Positions 7,874 to 16,362 of a DNA stretch of 64,000 bases are shown in pieces. Both the position numbers and the translations under genes were made by a program. Source of the DNA: GCA-002712045 sp028112705 (GTDB lineage Bacteria; Pseudomonadota; Alphaproteobacteria; Rhodobacterales; Rhodobacteraceae); NCBI GenBank assembly GCA_028112705.1, contig JAOGYN010000011.1, positions 1 to 64,000 on the forward strand, read 5' to 3'. Position 1 is the first letter of the stretch, and every line of letters begins with the position of its first letter. The notes under the pieces were generated by a model, which saw only the letters and a program-made list of their open reading frames with translations, was not told where the DNA came from and ran no database searches.

Positions 7874-8533
7874 ATGACTACTTTCGAAATCCACACAGAA
7901 ACCCCTACAGTCTCACAGCTAGGCAGAGCCGACTGGTTGCGAGTGGCACTTTTGTGCTTGATCAAAGACGGCATTGCTTCGGTTCAGATCACACGCCTTG
8001 CAACATCTCTTGGCGCAAGCAGAGGCAGCTTTTACTGGCATTTCAAATCACGTCAGGAATTGCTGGATGGCTTAATGAACGAATGGTCCGCTGTGAATGG
8101 CCAGCGCATCACACAGGTTCTGGATAGTGCAGACAGTCTGGATCGTGGCGTGCTGTCCTTCTTTGCCGTTTGGACCAATCCAGACAATTTTAACTCACCA
8201 TTGGAACAAGCAGTGCGAGACTGGGCACGCCTCGACAGGCGCGTACTCAAGGTGGTGAGGAGTGAGGACACCAACAGGATCTCTGTCATCGCTGCACTGT
8301 TCAAACGGTTCGACTATGTACCACAAGAGGCTACCGTGCGAGCGCGCATTCTGTATTTTGCGCAAGTTGGATATTTTGCGATGAACCCAGAAGAGGCCAT
8401 AGAAGAACGAATGTCGATGATTGATGATTATTTTTTTGCCTTTACGGGCAAGGTTCTCGACGCAGAGGTTGGATCATCGTTTCGGCACGATTGGATCGCC
8501 TTCAGTAAACCTACTACCACGAAAGAGAATTAA
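7874..8533 (+). CDS. TetR-family transcriptional regulator
   Basis: 219 residues. The N-terminal DNA-binding domain is WLRVALLCLIKDGIASVQIT, then RLATSLGASRGSFYWHFKSR, the classic TetR helix-turn-helix ending in 'S.GSFYWHF'. The remaining ~150 residues form the variable ligand-binding domain. ATG 7874 follows the 46-bp palindrome; the upstream GTG lies inside it and is rejected. The mttB ATG follows the stop after one base, so the two are cotranscribed and probably autoregulated. Confidence 0.9.
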   Translation: MTTFEIHTETPTVSQLGRADWLRVALLCLIKDGIASVQITRLATSLGASRGSFYWHFKSRQELLDGLMNEWSAVNGQRITQVLDSADSLDRGVLSFFAVWTNPDNFNSPLEQAVRDWARLDRRVLKVVRSEDTNRISVIAALFKRFDYVPQEATVRARILYFAQVGYFAMNPEEAIEERMSMIDDYFFAFTGKVLDAEVGSSFRHDWIAFSKPTTTKEN

Positions 8534-8534
8534 G

Positions 8535-10076
8535 ATGCTTCGGGAAAACAAACCGCGTAGATCAGGCGGACGTCGTCGGGCGCATTCAGATGCAGGAAAA
8601 CCCGTGCGCGCAACAGATTATGTGAATCTTCGCCACCCGTTTCAGCCACAAGTCGTTTTTTCTGACGACGAGATAGCAAACATCCACGAAACTGCCTTGC
8701 GGGTAATCGAGGAACTGGGCATCAAGATTTTGCTCCCCGAGGCCCGTAGCATCTTCAAGAAGGCTGGCGCCCGCGTTGAGAATGAAATGGTGTTCGTTGG
8801 CCGCGACATTGTTACCGCTGCTTTGCAAACCGCGCCTGCGTCCATTCGCTTGCGAGCCGCGAATCCCAAGCGCGCGCTAACATACGAGAACGGCGCGATG
8901 TTGTTCATGGCGGGTGCGGGTTGCCCGAATGCGACCGACCTCAATCGGGGTCGCAGGCCGGGTGATCTGGAAGCCTATGTCGAGACATTGAAGTTGGCGC
9001 AGACCTATGACGTGATCCACATGCTTGGCCCCTGTGTTGAACCTCAAGATGTCCCAATACAATTTCGTCATTACGAGATGATGCGTGCACAACTTACCCA
9101 TTGCGACAAACCGATGTTTGTCTACTCCCGAGGATCGGAGCAGGTGCACGACAGTTTCGAGATGATCCGCTTGGCACTGAACCTTTCAGACGATGATTTT
9201 ACGGATGGGATTTGGGGCACGACGGTTATCAACTCGAACTCGCCGCGCATGTTAGATATTCCAATGGCCCAAGGGTTGATCGACTTTGCCCGTGCAGGCC
9301 AGATGACCATCATCACACCGTTCTGCTTGGCGGGAGCAATGGCCCCGATCACCGTGGCCGGAGCGCTAACCTTGCAACACGCCGAAGCGCTTACAGGCAT
9401 CACATTGGCCCAACTGACTCGCGCAGGTGCACCAATCAGCTACGGCGGGTTCAGCTCGAACGTGGATATGAAATCAGGTTCTCCGGCGTTTGGAACGCCT
9501 GAGCATGTAAAAATGCAGATCGGCGCAGGTCAATTGGCACGCCACATCGGCTTGCCGTGGCGCTCAGCGACGGGGGCTGCATCAAACGCTGCTGACATGC
9601 AGGCCGCAAACGAAACTAACATGGCGATTTGGGGTGGGGCAATGGCCAATGCCACGCTGACGGTCCACGCAGCGGGCTGGTTAGAGGGAGGATTGAGTTT
9701 CGGTTATGAGAAATTCATCAACGATGTCGAGGCCCTACAAACAATCGCTGAACTGTGTGTGAAACCCGTAGGCAATGATGCTGAGATCGGGTTTGATGCC
9801 TTGGCCGAGGTTGATCCGGGCGGGCATTTCTTTGCCACGCAGCACACGATGGATCGCTATCAGTCGGCGTTTTACGCACCTCTTGTCTCGGACCTGATGA
9901 ATTTTGGCGCGTGGACGGAAGCTGGTGCTAAGACGTCTACGCAGCGGGCGACCGACATCTGGTCTCAGAACCTTGCCGAATTCAAAGACCCTAAACATGG
10001 TGCTTCGGCTGCCAGCAACATCGAGGCGTTTATCGAAAACCGTAGACAAAAGGGCGGAGCCTTCCCGCAGGAATAA
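8535..10076 (+). CDS. MttB-family (trimethylamine methyltransferase-like) corrinoid methyltransferase
   Basis: 513 residues. It resembles the COG5598 family: DYVNLRHPFQPQVVFSDDEI, GIKILLPEARSIFKKAGA, LFMAGAGCPNATDLNRG, PFCLAGAMAPITVAGAL, HAAGWLEGGLSFGYEKFIND and VDPGGHFFATQHTMDRY. There is no in-frame amber codon, so this is a non-pyrrolysine member, the branch containing glycine betaine and other quaternary-amine demethylases. Family members pass a methyl group to a corrinoid protein, but no corrinoid-binding partner or activase is encoded nearby, so a partner would have to be elsewhere. The ATG at 8535 is chosen; upstream codons lie within tetR. Confidence 0.85.
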   Translation: MLRENKPRRSGGRRRAHSDAGKPVRATDYVNLRHPFQPQVVFSDDEIANIHETALRVIEELGIKILLPEARSIFKKAGARVENEMVFVGRDIVTAALQTAPASIRLRAANPKRALTYENGAMLFMAGAGCPNATDLNRGRRPGDLEAYVETLKLAQTYDVIHMLGPCVEPQDVPIQFRHYEMMRAQLTHCDKPMFVYSRGSEQVHDSFEMIRLALNLSDDDFTDGIWGTTVINSNSPRMLDIPMAQGLIDFARAGQMTIITPFCLAGAMAPITVAGALTLQHAEALTGITLAQLTRAGAPISYGGFSSNVDMKSGSPAFGTPEHVKMQIGAGQLARHIGLPWRSATGAASNAADMQAANETNMAIWGGAMANATLTVHAAGWLEGGLSFGYEKFINDVEALQTIAELCVKPVGNDAEIGFDALAEVDPGGHFFATQHTMDRYQSAFYAPLVSDLMNFGAWTEAGAKTSTQRATDIWSQNLAEFKDPKHGASAASNIEAFIENRRQKGGAFPQE

Positions 10077-10080
10077 TTGG

Positions 10081-10266
10081 ATGCGCCTGATACTTGTTGA
10101 CACCTTATCGACGATCTTTTTCTTCACCATTCTGGCCGCAGTAACTGAACTTTATGTTGCGGAAATGGAACCTGCAGTAGTCTTGAAGACCCGGCTTGTG
10201 ATGATCCTGATGATGACCTTCACGGGGCGGCCGTACGGTGCGTGGCGCGATTGGTTTAACAAATAG
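10081..10266 (+). pseudogene. alaE: Truncated AlaE-like L-alanine exporter
   Basis: 61 codons starting 4 bases after mttB. DTLSTIFFFTILAAVTELYV, RLVMILMMTF and GRPYGAWRDWF align with the N-terminal ~60 residues of E. coli AlaE (DTFAMVVY..., RLVAIPVN, WPYGMYRDLF). The full family has ~149 residues and four membrane segments; only about two are left. The frame runs into a stop 19 bases before the 245-bp repeat, so the gene was probably cut when the repeat/IS arrived. It is unlikely to work as an exporter. Confidence 0.75.
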
Positions 10267-10285
10267 ACGTCTATACCTTACCTCG

Positions 10286-10530
10286 TTTGTCTGACTACAC
10301 CGCCACCTGCTTCTCCAGATAGCACACCTGCCCATAATACCCTGAATTACTCCGTTGTTTCAGCACGATTCAGACGTGCGTTTTGTGTGATGCTTGCGCT
10401 GAGGCCTTGATATCAGCTAATCTTCAGCCTTTACTCAGAAGCTCATTTGGCGAGGGTGGGTTTTGGTAAGAGCGAGATATTAAAACGAAGTGCGGCCTAT
10501 ACCTAATCTCGCATGTCTGTGAACACCGCC
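10286..10530 (+). repeat. 245-bp direct repeat, copy B
   Basis: A gapless match to 1525-1769. It opens with TTTGTCTGACTACACC and closes with CATGTCTGTGAACACC. Just outside, 10271-10285 (CTATACCTTACCTCG) resembles the sequence preceding the distal IS-like end, so the family's ends appear in series here. The composition returns to AT-rich immediately beyond it, at the end of htpG. Confidence 0.9.
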
Positions 10531-10556
10531 ATCTAAATTTTACAACAAATCCTTAC

Positions 10557-12413
10557 TTAAATAGCCAGCTGCATCACTTTTGTTAATCTTTTATTAAATT
10601 CCTGAAGGTTTTCTGGAACTTTACCCTCCAAAATCTTGGATTGATCAAAAAGAAGTAAGGCCAAATCACTAATTACGCCGCTAGAACTTTCTAGTTTTTT
10701 ATTCATCGATTTAATTAAAGCATGTTCAATGTTTATTTCTAATACTCTTGGTGAACCTTCGAAATCAGGATTTTGCATCATCATCATTTTTTCCATTTGG
10801 ATATCCATACCGTTTTCGTCTGCAATTAGGCGAGCAGGACTTTCAGTCAAACTTTTCGAAACAATTACATTTAAAACTTTTTCATCTAAACAACTTTTAA
10901 TTTCTTTTAAAAGCGCTTCGTAATCACTATCTTTTTCTTTCTTCTTTTTCTTTTTCTTTTCATCTATTTTGATTTCGTCTAAATTTACATTTCCTCTACT
11001 AATAGATACAAATTTTTTACCACTGTATTCTGGCATTAATGGAATCCAGAAATCATCTATTGGATCGGTTAATATCAAGACATCAATTTTTTTTGCGTTA
11101 AATCCTTCAAGATGCGGGCTCACTTTTGCTTTACCCAAATCCTCTGCTGTAAGATAGAATATATCATTTTGACCATCAGGCATATTGTCTAAATAATTTG
11201 TTAAACTTATATTTTTATTTTCAACTAACGAATGAAATCTACAAAGTGGAATAATTCTTTCTCTATTTTCACTATCTTCATAGAGGCCCTCTTTAATTAC
11301 ACGTCCAAAGTTACCCCAAAACACATCATAATTAACTTCATCCTTCTTAATTTTTTTAGCTAATTCTGAGATGATCTTTTTAGTGATTGCTTTTTTTATT
11401 TTCAACACAGCAGGTTTTTGTTGAAGCATCTCTCTGCTAACGTTTAAATCTAAAATTGGTGTATCAACAACACCTCGCAAGAACCTTAGCCATTTCGGTA
11501 TTAAATCGTCAGCTTCGTCAGTTATGAATACGCGATTTATGTAAAGTTGGATTTTTGATTTTCTTTCTGGATCAAAAAGATCAAACGGTTGGGAGGAGGG
11601 AGCAAATAAAAGATTAGTAAATTCTATTGTGCCTTCAGTTTTATTGTGAACCGTTAGATAAGGACTATCAAACGTGCTACCAATTAAATTGTAAAATGAT
11701 TTATATTCTTCTTCTGTGATATCCTTTGGGGATTTTGTCCAAAGAGCATCTACCGCGTTTATTGTTTCAAGTTCGTTATCATTATTCATTATTTTAATTG
11801 GGTAAGACACGTGATTTGAATATTTCTTCACTAGGTGCCGAAGTCTTATGCCGTCACAATATTCTTTGTCGCCCTTTTTTAAGTATAATGTTATCGTTGT
11901 TCCAGGTTCGTCACGGTTATCTTCAGAAATTGAAAAGCCAGTTGAGCCATCACTTTCCCATTTGAAAGCCTGTTTAGTTCCAGCCTTTAACGAAATGACT
12001 TCTACTTTGTCTGCCACCATAAACGCAGAGTAAAACCCTACACCAAATTGACCAATTAAGCTCATATCATTTTGTTTTTTATCTTTTGAGTCTTGGATGG
12101 TTTCTAAAAAAGCCTTAGTTCCTGAGCGTGCAATAGTACCAAGGGCTTCAATCATATCTTCTTTGCCTAGGCCGATACCATTATCTTTAATTATTAGAAT
12201 TTTATTTTTTTTGTTTATCTCTAAAATAATTTCGTTTTCTGTCTTTGAAACTAAGTCCTTATCCGTGTTACTTTCATATCTTCTTTTGTTTATTGCATCA
12301 GAGGCATTTGAAATTAGCTCTCTTAAAAAAATTTCCTTTTGAGAATATAAAGAGTTGATAACTATATCCAGGATTTTCCCTGTATCAGCTTCGAAGTTGT
12401 GAGTGTTTGTCAT
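10557..12413 (-). CDS. htpG: Molecular chaperone HtpG (Hsp90)
   Basis: 618 residues, normal for bacterial Hsp90. The GHKL ATPase domain shows LISNASDAINKRRYES, DNGIGLGKEDMIEALGTIAR and IGQFGVGFYSAFMVADKVEV. The middle domain has FDLFDPERKSKIQLYINRVF and DLNVSREMLQQ. The C-terminal dimerisation domain ends in LTKVMQLAI. A lysine-rich stretch (7 K) at about residue 496 is AT-driven. It folds and remodels client proteins in the cytoplasm under stress. Transcribed alone; a hairpin lies in the gap to uppS. Confidence 0.97.
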   Translation of the reverse strand: MTNTHNFEADTGKILDIVINSLYSQKEIFLRELISNASDAINKRRYESNTDKDLVSKTENEIILEINKKNKILIIKDNGIGLGKEDMIEALGTIARSGTKAFLETIQDSKDKKQNDMSLIGQFGVGFYSAFMVADKVEVISLKAGTKQAFKWESDGSTGFSISEDNRDEPGTTITLYLKKGDKEYCDGIRLRHLVKKYSNHVSYPIKIMNNDNELETINAVDALWTKSPKDITEEEYKSFYNLIGSTFDSPYLTVHNKTEGTIEFTNLLFAPSSQPFDLFDPERKSKIQLYINRVFITDEADDLIPKWLRFLRGVVDTPILDLNVSREMLQQKPAVLKIKKAITKKIISELAKKIKKDEVNYDVFWGNFGRVIKEGLYEDSENRERIIPLCRFHSLVENKNISLTNYLDNMPDGQNDIFYLTAEDLGKAKVSPHLEGFNAKKIDVLILTDPIDDFWIPLMPEYSGKKFVSISRGNVNLDEIKIDEKKKKKKKEKDSDYEALLKEIKSCLDEKVLNVIVSKSLTESPARLIADENGMDIQMEKMMMMQNPDFEGSPRVLEINIEHALIKSMNKKLESSSGVISDLALLLFDQSKILEGKVPENLQEFNKRLTKVMQLAI

Positions 12414-12529
12414 TATTATTTCTACCTGTTTAAAGCATTGATATCGTTCGTATGTAATGGTTTATTGTTTATTTTCAATATTGAAATTGAATTAAAATAC
12501 ATAATCTTTAAAAAAATTACAGAGCGTTA

Positions 12530-12560
12530 CTTATTTACGCATTTCAGGTGCGTAAATAAG
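12530..12560. terminator. 12-bp perfect hairpin between uppS and htpG
   Basis: CTTATTTACGCA and TGCGTAAATAAG pair perfectly around a 7-base loop, 39 bases downstream of uppS. On the minus strand a T7 run follows about 12 bases later, not directly after the stem, so it may be a terminator for uppS or a site controlling htpG. Confidence 0.45.
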
Positions 12561-12598
12561 AGTTTTAAGTATACTTACTGACTCTATTTTCACTAAAA

Positions 12599-13345
12599 CT
12601 ATTGATCTTGTAAATTGCTGCCGCCTGTTTTTTGGTTTGGTTTTATATTATTATGGTCCAGTCCTCCAAAACGACGGTTTTTACTGTTTAAGCTTTCAAT
12701 TGATGCTGCTAAGTGGTTCTTATCAAAATCTGGCCATAAAGCATCAGAAAATTCAATTTCACTATAGGCAGCATGCCATAACATAAAATTTGATAAGCGT
12801 CGATCTCCTCCAGTTCTTATTATCAAATCTGGGTCAGAGCGATTGAAAGATAAATCAGTATATTTGGAAAATAAATTTTCATCCACATCTGATTGCAAAA
12901 TTTTCCCTGCTAACACACCATCGATTAGTTTGTTTGTTGTACGCAGAATTTCATCACGTCCACCGTAATCAATTCCAATATTTAAGATTAGTCTAGCTCC
13001 ACCTTTTGTCAAAGTTTCGACTTCATACATAGTTTTTAATACCGCCCTAGATAGTTTATCTCTTCGCCCAATAAAACGAACGGATACTCCTTCTTTCTTA
13101 AGTTCACGGGCTTTATTTTTAAAATATCCATTAAAAAGACGGAATAATGCGGATATTTCTGGTCTTGGCCGTTTCCAATTTTCTGTCGAAAATGCATATA
13201 GTGTAAGATCTGTCACATTTAGATTGGCGGCGGCTCTGACACATTCTTCAACAGCTAAAACTCCTGCCCTGTGTCCCATTGTGCGAGGAAGCCCTTGTTT
13301 TACAGCCCATCTACCGTTTCCATCCATTATAATAGCTATGTGCAC
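12599..13345 (-). CDS. uppS: Isoprenyl transferase (undecaprenyl diphosphate synthase)
   Basis: 248 residues, typical length. IAIIMDGNGRWA carries the catalytic Asp that binds the pyrophosphate of the allylic substrate. LTLYAFSTENWKRP, DLIIRTGGDRRLSNFMLW and EIEFSDALWPDF are family signatures (usually RTSGExRLSNF; here GGD replaces SGE). The start is a GTG with AAGGAG five bases upstream. The enzyme builds the C55 lipid carrier for peptidoglycan. Unusually for Alphaproteobacteria, no frr, cdsA or dxr gene accompanies it here. Confidence 0.95.
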   Translation of the reverse strand: MHIAIIMDGNGRWAVKQGLPRTMGHRAGVLAVEECVRAAANLNVTDLTLYAFSTENWKRPRPEISALFRLFNGYFKNKARELKKEGVSVRFIGRRDKLSRAVLKTMYEVETLTKGGARLILNIGIDYGGRDEILRTTNKLIDGVLAGKILQSDVDENLFSKYTDLSFNRSDPDLIIRTGGDRRLSNFMLWHAAYSEIEFSDALWPDFDKNHLAASIESLNSKNRRFGGLDHNNIKPNQKTGGSNLQDQ

Positions 13346-13580
13346 AACTGCTCCTTATTTATATTTTTACTACAGCTTTTAAAACGGTGAGCTAAAGTTG
13401 CCTATTAAATATCTAAATCTCAAGTTATTAATAAAGATTATTCAATCACTTACAATGGTATTTTTCCATACCAATTTAGAAGTAATAAGAATATATTTTA
13501 CATTTGGAGATTCCAATAATAAATTTAATACCCAATAATATAATTACATTTGATTTGCTTATTTTTGTTATGTAAGGTTT

Positions 13581-14192
13581 GTGGAAAACAGGCAATCAAA
13601 GATGAACTTTAATTCATTAAAGATAATAATAATTTGCGTGGCCATTAGTATCGCTTTAGTTGGCTGCTCTGTATTAAACCCAAGCGTTCCAAGAAATCAG
13701 AATAATGCATGTTCTATCTTAGAAGAGCATCGAAGTTGGAAACGACATTTAAAACGCTCTAAACGCAAGTGGGGCATACCCGTTGAAGTGCAAATGGCAG
13801 TAATATGGAAAGAAAGCAATTTTAGATCTAGAGTTAAGCCACCTAGGAAAAAGATCTTATGGGTTATACCGGGCAAGAGACCAACAAGTGCTAAAGGTTA
13901 CGCTCAGGTAATAGATGGAACATGGGATTTATATAAACGCAATACTGGTAAAAAACTTGTTAGGAGAACAAGCTTTAAACACAGTACTGATTTTATTGGT
14001 TGGTATTTAAACCGAGCCCACAAAAAACTTAAAATCCCAAAGTCTGATGCATATAATCTTTACCTAGCATACCACGAGGGGATTACAGGGTATTCGCGAA
14101 AATCGTACAAATCAAAGAAAGCACTTAAATCAGCTGCGCAAAAAGTTGAAAAAAAATCAAAAATGTATAAGAAGCAATTAAAGAAATGTTGA
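13581..14192 (+). CDS. Lytic-transglycosylase-like lipoprotein
   Basis: 203 residues from a GTG (AAGG three bases upstream); an alternative ATG is at 13602. A hydrophobic segment ends in ALVGC, a lipobox, so this should be lipid-anchored. WGIPVEVQMAVIWKESNF holds the SLT-type catalytic Glu, followed by AKGYAQVIDGTWDLYKRNTG and YNLYLAYHEGITGY, the rest of the lysozyme-like fold. The C-terminal third is very lysine-rich. It probably cleaves peptidoglycan in the periplasm. It lies upstream of a VanZ-like gene by 13 bases. Confidence 0.8.
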   Translation: MENRQSKMNFNSLKIIIICVAISIALVGCSVLNPSVPRNQNNACSILEEHRSWKRHLKRSKRKWGIPVEVQMAVIWKESNFRSRVKPPRKKILWVIPGKRPTSAKGYAQVIDGTWDLYKRNTGKKLVRRTSFKHSTDFIGWYLNRAHKKLKIPKSDAYNLYLAYHEGITGYSRKSYKSKKALKSAAQKVEKKSKMYKKQLKKC

Positions 14193-14205
14193 AAGAAGTC
14201 TTAAT

Positions 14206-14571
14206 TTGAAGTTTTTGAAAATAAATATTCATTGGATTTCAACGTTAATATTTCTTTTTTTAATCTTATGTGGGACTTTAACTCCAAGAGATGTTTTTGA
14301 GGTTCCGGATTTTGGTTCAGACAAACAGTATCACTTATTAGCTTTTACACTTTTTGTGATGCCTCTTACTTTTAATAAATTAAAAAATATTTATTGGGTA
14401 TTACCAGGAGCAATAGTCCTTGGAGCATTAATTGAATTAATTCAACCTTTTGTTGGTCGCTATGGTGATATTAAAGATTTCTATGCTGACACTTTAGGTT
14501 CAGTGATTGGTGTTTGTTTGATAGCTTTAATAAAAATGATAGCTTTTATAAAGTTGAAACGAATTTCATGA
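14206..14571 (+). CDS. VanZ-like family membrane protein
   Basis: 121 residues from a TTG. Four hydrophobic segments surround PRDVFEVPDFGSDKQYHLLA ('DK..H...F' motif), then LGALIELIQPFVGRYGDIKD and ADTLGSVIGV, the conserved E(L)xQ...GR..d..D...N/GxxG pattern of VanZ-like proteins. Function in most bacteria is unknown. Probably cotranscribed with the lipoprotein gene. Confidence 0.8.
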   Translation: MKFLKINIHWISTLIFLFLILCGTLTPRDVFEVPDFGSDKQYHLLAFTLFVMPLTFNKLKNIYWVLPGAIVLGALIELIQPFVGRYGDIKDFYADTLGSVIGVCLIALIKMIAFIKLKRIS

Positions 14572-14758
14572 ATTCATAGGTAAACTTGATTAATTAAAAG
14601 TAAAGTAATTAGGTAAAATTAAAGAAAAATACAAAATCTATAATTTTTATACTAATTTTAACAATTTTGGTCTGGCGAGTTAGCATTAATTGTGTAGTCT
14701 AAAGAATAGTATTAAGTAAACGAGTGATTTTCATATCGTAAATATAAAAGGGGGAAAT

Positions 14759-15784
14759 ATGAGGTTTAATAAATTTATAGTTAGCTTAGGGGCAATCGCG
14801 ACCAGCATTGGCTTAGTAGCAGGTTCAGCATCAGCTGAAAAAGTTTTAACAGTGGCTTCTTGGGCCGCTCCATTTCACACCATGAATGAGAATGTGTTTC
14901 CATGGATGAATAGTCAACTTCAAAGTTGTACGGGTGGTTCTTTAAGCCTGAAGGTAGAGTACGGCATGGCCCCTCCACCGGCAATGTATGACACTGTCCG
15001 TGATGGTGTGGCTGATATGTCTTGGATTGTGTACGGTTATACACCAGGTAAATTTGTAAATACAATGATTGCAGAGCTTCCAGGTATACCTGGAAATGCT
15101 CGTCAAAAATCTGTTGCTTTTCAAAAAACGCATGAGAAATTTTTTGCGGCTTCTGGTGAAGCAAAAGGTGTTGAAATACTAGCAAATTATACGCACGGTC
15201 CTGGAATGGCTAATACGGTGAATAAAGTGACATCGTACAAGGAGCTAGAGGGTGTTAAAATGCGGATTGGCGGTGGAGTAGCAAATGCAATCGGTAAGGC
15301 ATTGGGTGTCGCTGCAGTAGGAGCACCAGCACCTAAAGTTTATGAGTTAATTTCTGGTGGTGTGGCAGATGGTGTTTTCTTCCCATTTGAAACAATGCAT
15401 GCCTTTAAAATAGCAGAGCTAGCCAAATTTTCACTACATAACCCTGACGGAATGTACACAACTGCTTTTGGAATTGTTATGAATAGCGATACTTATAATG
15501 ATCTTGATTCAGCGGAGCGTGATTGTGTGGATGAAATGAGTGGTGTTAATCTTTCAAGGACAATAGGTTGGTTCTGGGATGATGCAGATAAATTTGGCGC
15601 ATCTGCAGCTGCTAGCTATGGTCACGAACTAACGATAGCGAGTGATGCTGAAAGAGCTTACTTCAAAGATGCAACAGCAGGTGTTTCAACAGATGTTGTT
15701 GGAAAAGTTTCTGCAAAAGGTGTTGATGGGGCAGCAGCTCTTGCGTATTTCATTGAGCAAGTTGCAATAGAATCTGGAAATTAA
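14759..15784 (+). CDS. dctP: TRAP transporter substrate-binding protein (DctP family)
   Basis: 341 residues. A signal peptide (hydrophobic core after MRFNKF, cleavage after GSASA) is followed by KVLTVASWAAPFHTMNENVF. The DctP domain includes YKELEGVKMRIGGGVANAIG (with the Arg that binds the substrate carboxylate) and the pattern GAPAPKVYELISGGVADGVF. It binds an organic-acid ligand in the periplasm and delivers it to DctQM. GGGGGAAAT precedes the ATG. First gene of a seven-gene run ending with the M20 gene; the downstream aromatic-cleavage genes suggest an aromatic acid ligand. Confidence 0.92.
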   Translation: MRFNKFIVSLGAIATSIGLVAGSASAEKVLTVASWAAPFHTMNENVFPWMNSQLQSCTGGSLSLKVEYGMAPPPAMYDTVRDGVADMSWIVYGYTPGKFVNTMIAELPGIPGNARQKSVAFQKTHEKFFAASGEAKGVEILANYTHGPGMANTVNKVTSYKELEGVKMRIGGGVANAIGKALGVAAVGAPAPKVYELISGGVADGVFFPFETMHAFKIAELAKFSLHNPDGMYTTAFGIVMNSDTYNDLDSAERDCVDEMSGVNLSRTIGWFWDDADKFGASAAASYGHELTIASDAERAYFKDATAGVSTDVVGKVSAKGVDGAAALAYFIEQVAIESGN

Positions 15785-15801
15785 GGTTATATATTTAAGT
15801 T

Positions 15802-16362
15802 ATGATTTTATTTATTAATAATTTAGAACGGCTAGCTCTTTGGGTTAGCCGTTTTATTTCAAGTTTAGCAGGGTTAGTGTTGTTTTTTATTGTCGCTGTT
15901 ACCTGCGTTGATGTGATTGGGCGCTATTTTTTTAATTCTCCACTATATGCTGGTTCTGAACTGGTGCAGGTAAGTATGGCTGGTGTTATATTTCTGTCAT
16001 TACCGTTAATGTTTTTTCGACATGAGCATATTGTCGTGGATTTATTTTCAGTTTTTCAAAAAGGTTACTTAGGTTGGATTCTTAGTATTATTTTTTTGGC
16101 TATTTCTGCTTATAGTCTCTGGATTGTAGCAGATAAAACTATGTTTTACGCAATGCGATCCTTAGAGGATGGTGATACTTATGAATATATTTTAATTCCT
16201 TCATTTTTATCTTATGGGACTAGTGACGTTGCTCCTAGGTTTATTGTTGAAACCTTTATTGCATTATCTTTATATTTTACATCATTCTTGATAGCTCTCC
16301 GTCTGTTAATTGTTGTTTTAAAGCCCGGTCTTAATGCCGAGGACTCTGTAGGAGCAGAATAA
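15802..16362 (+). CDS. dctQ: TRAP transporter small permease (DctQ family)
   Basis: 186 residues with four membrane segments. VDVIGRYFFNSPLYAGSELV is the family signature ('D V.gR.....p..g..El'), followed by RHEHIVVDLF. It partners DctM in the inner membrane for sodium-driven uptake. Its last codon overlaps the DctM start (TAATG). Codons 9-18 encode a terminator-like hairpin (15827-15857), described separately. Confidence 0.9.
   Translation: MILFINNLERLALWVSRFISSLAGLVLFFIVAVTCVDVIGRYFFNSPLYAGSELVQVSMAGVIFLSLPLMFFRHEHIVVDLFSVFQKGYLGWILSIIFLAISAYSLWIVADKTMFYAMRSLEDGDTYEYILIPSFLSYGTSDVAPRFIVETFIALSLYFTSFLIALRLLIVVLKPGLNAEDSVGAE
15827..15857 (+). terminator. Intrinsic-terminator-like hairpin inside the dctQ 5' end
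   Basis: AACGGCTA (15827-15834) pairs with TAGCCGTT (15846-15853) around an 11-base loop and runs directly into TTTTATTT. It is ~45 bases after the dctP stop but inside dctQ. It may attenuate permease expression relative to the binding protein, which is needed in excess. Confidence 0.6.

Larger units (their letters stand above)
1525..10530. mobile_element. Repeat-bounded genomic island (composite-transposon-like)
   Basis: Two 245-bp repeats in the same orientation (1525-1769 and 10286-10530) enclose about 8.5 kb whose genes are visibly richer in GC and use more G/C-ending codons than the AT-rich surroundings. Both repeats begin and end with sequences resembling the ends of the IS6-family remnant at 958-1540. 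The right boundary coincides with a truncated alaE. Cargo genes are metabolic: MBL-fold, Lrp/ThDP pair, cupin/FAD oxidoreductase, TetR and MttB-like methyltransferase. That this was one transfer event is an inference. Confidence 0.6.

Noticed and set aside
8535..10076. Pyrrolysine-containing MttB
   Set aside because: No in-frame TAG in the gene and no pyl genes in the window.
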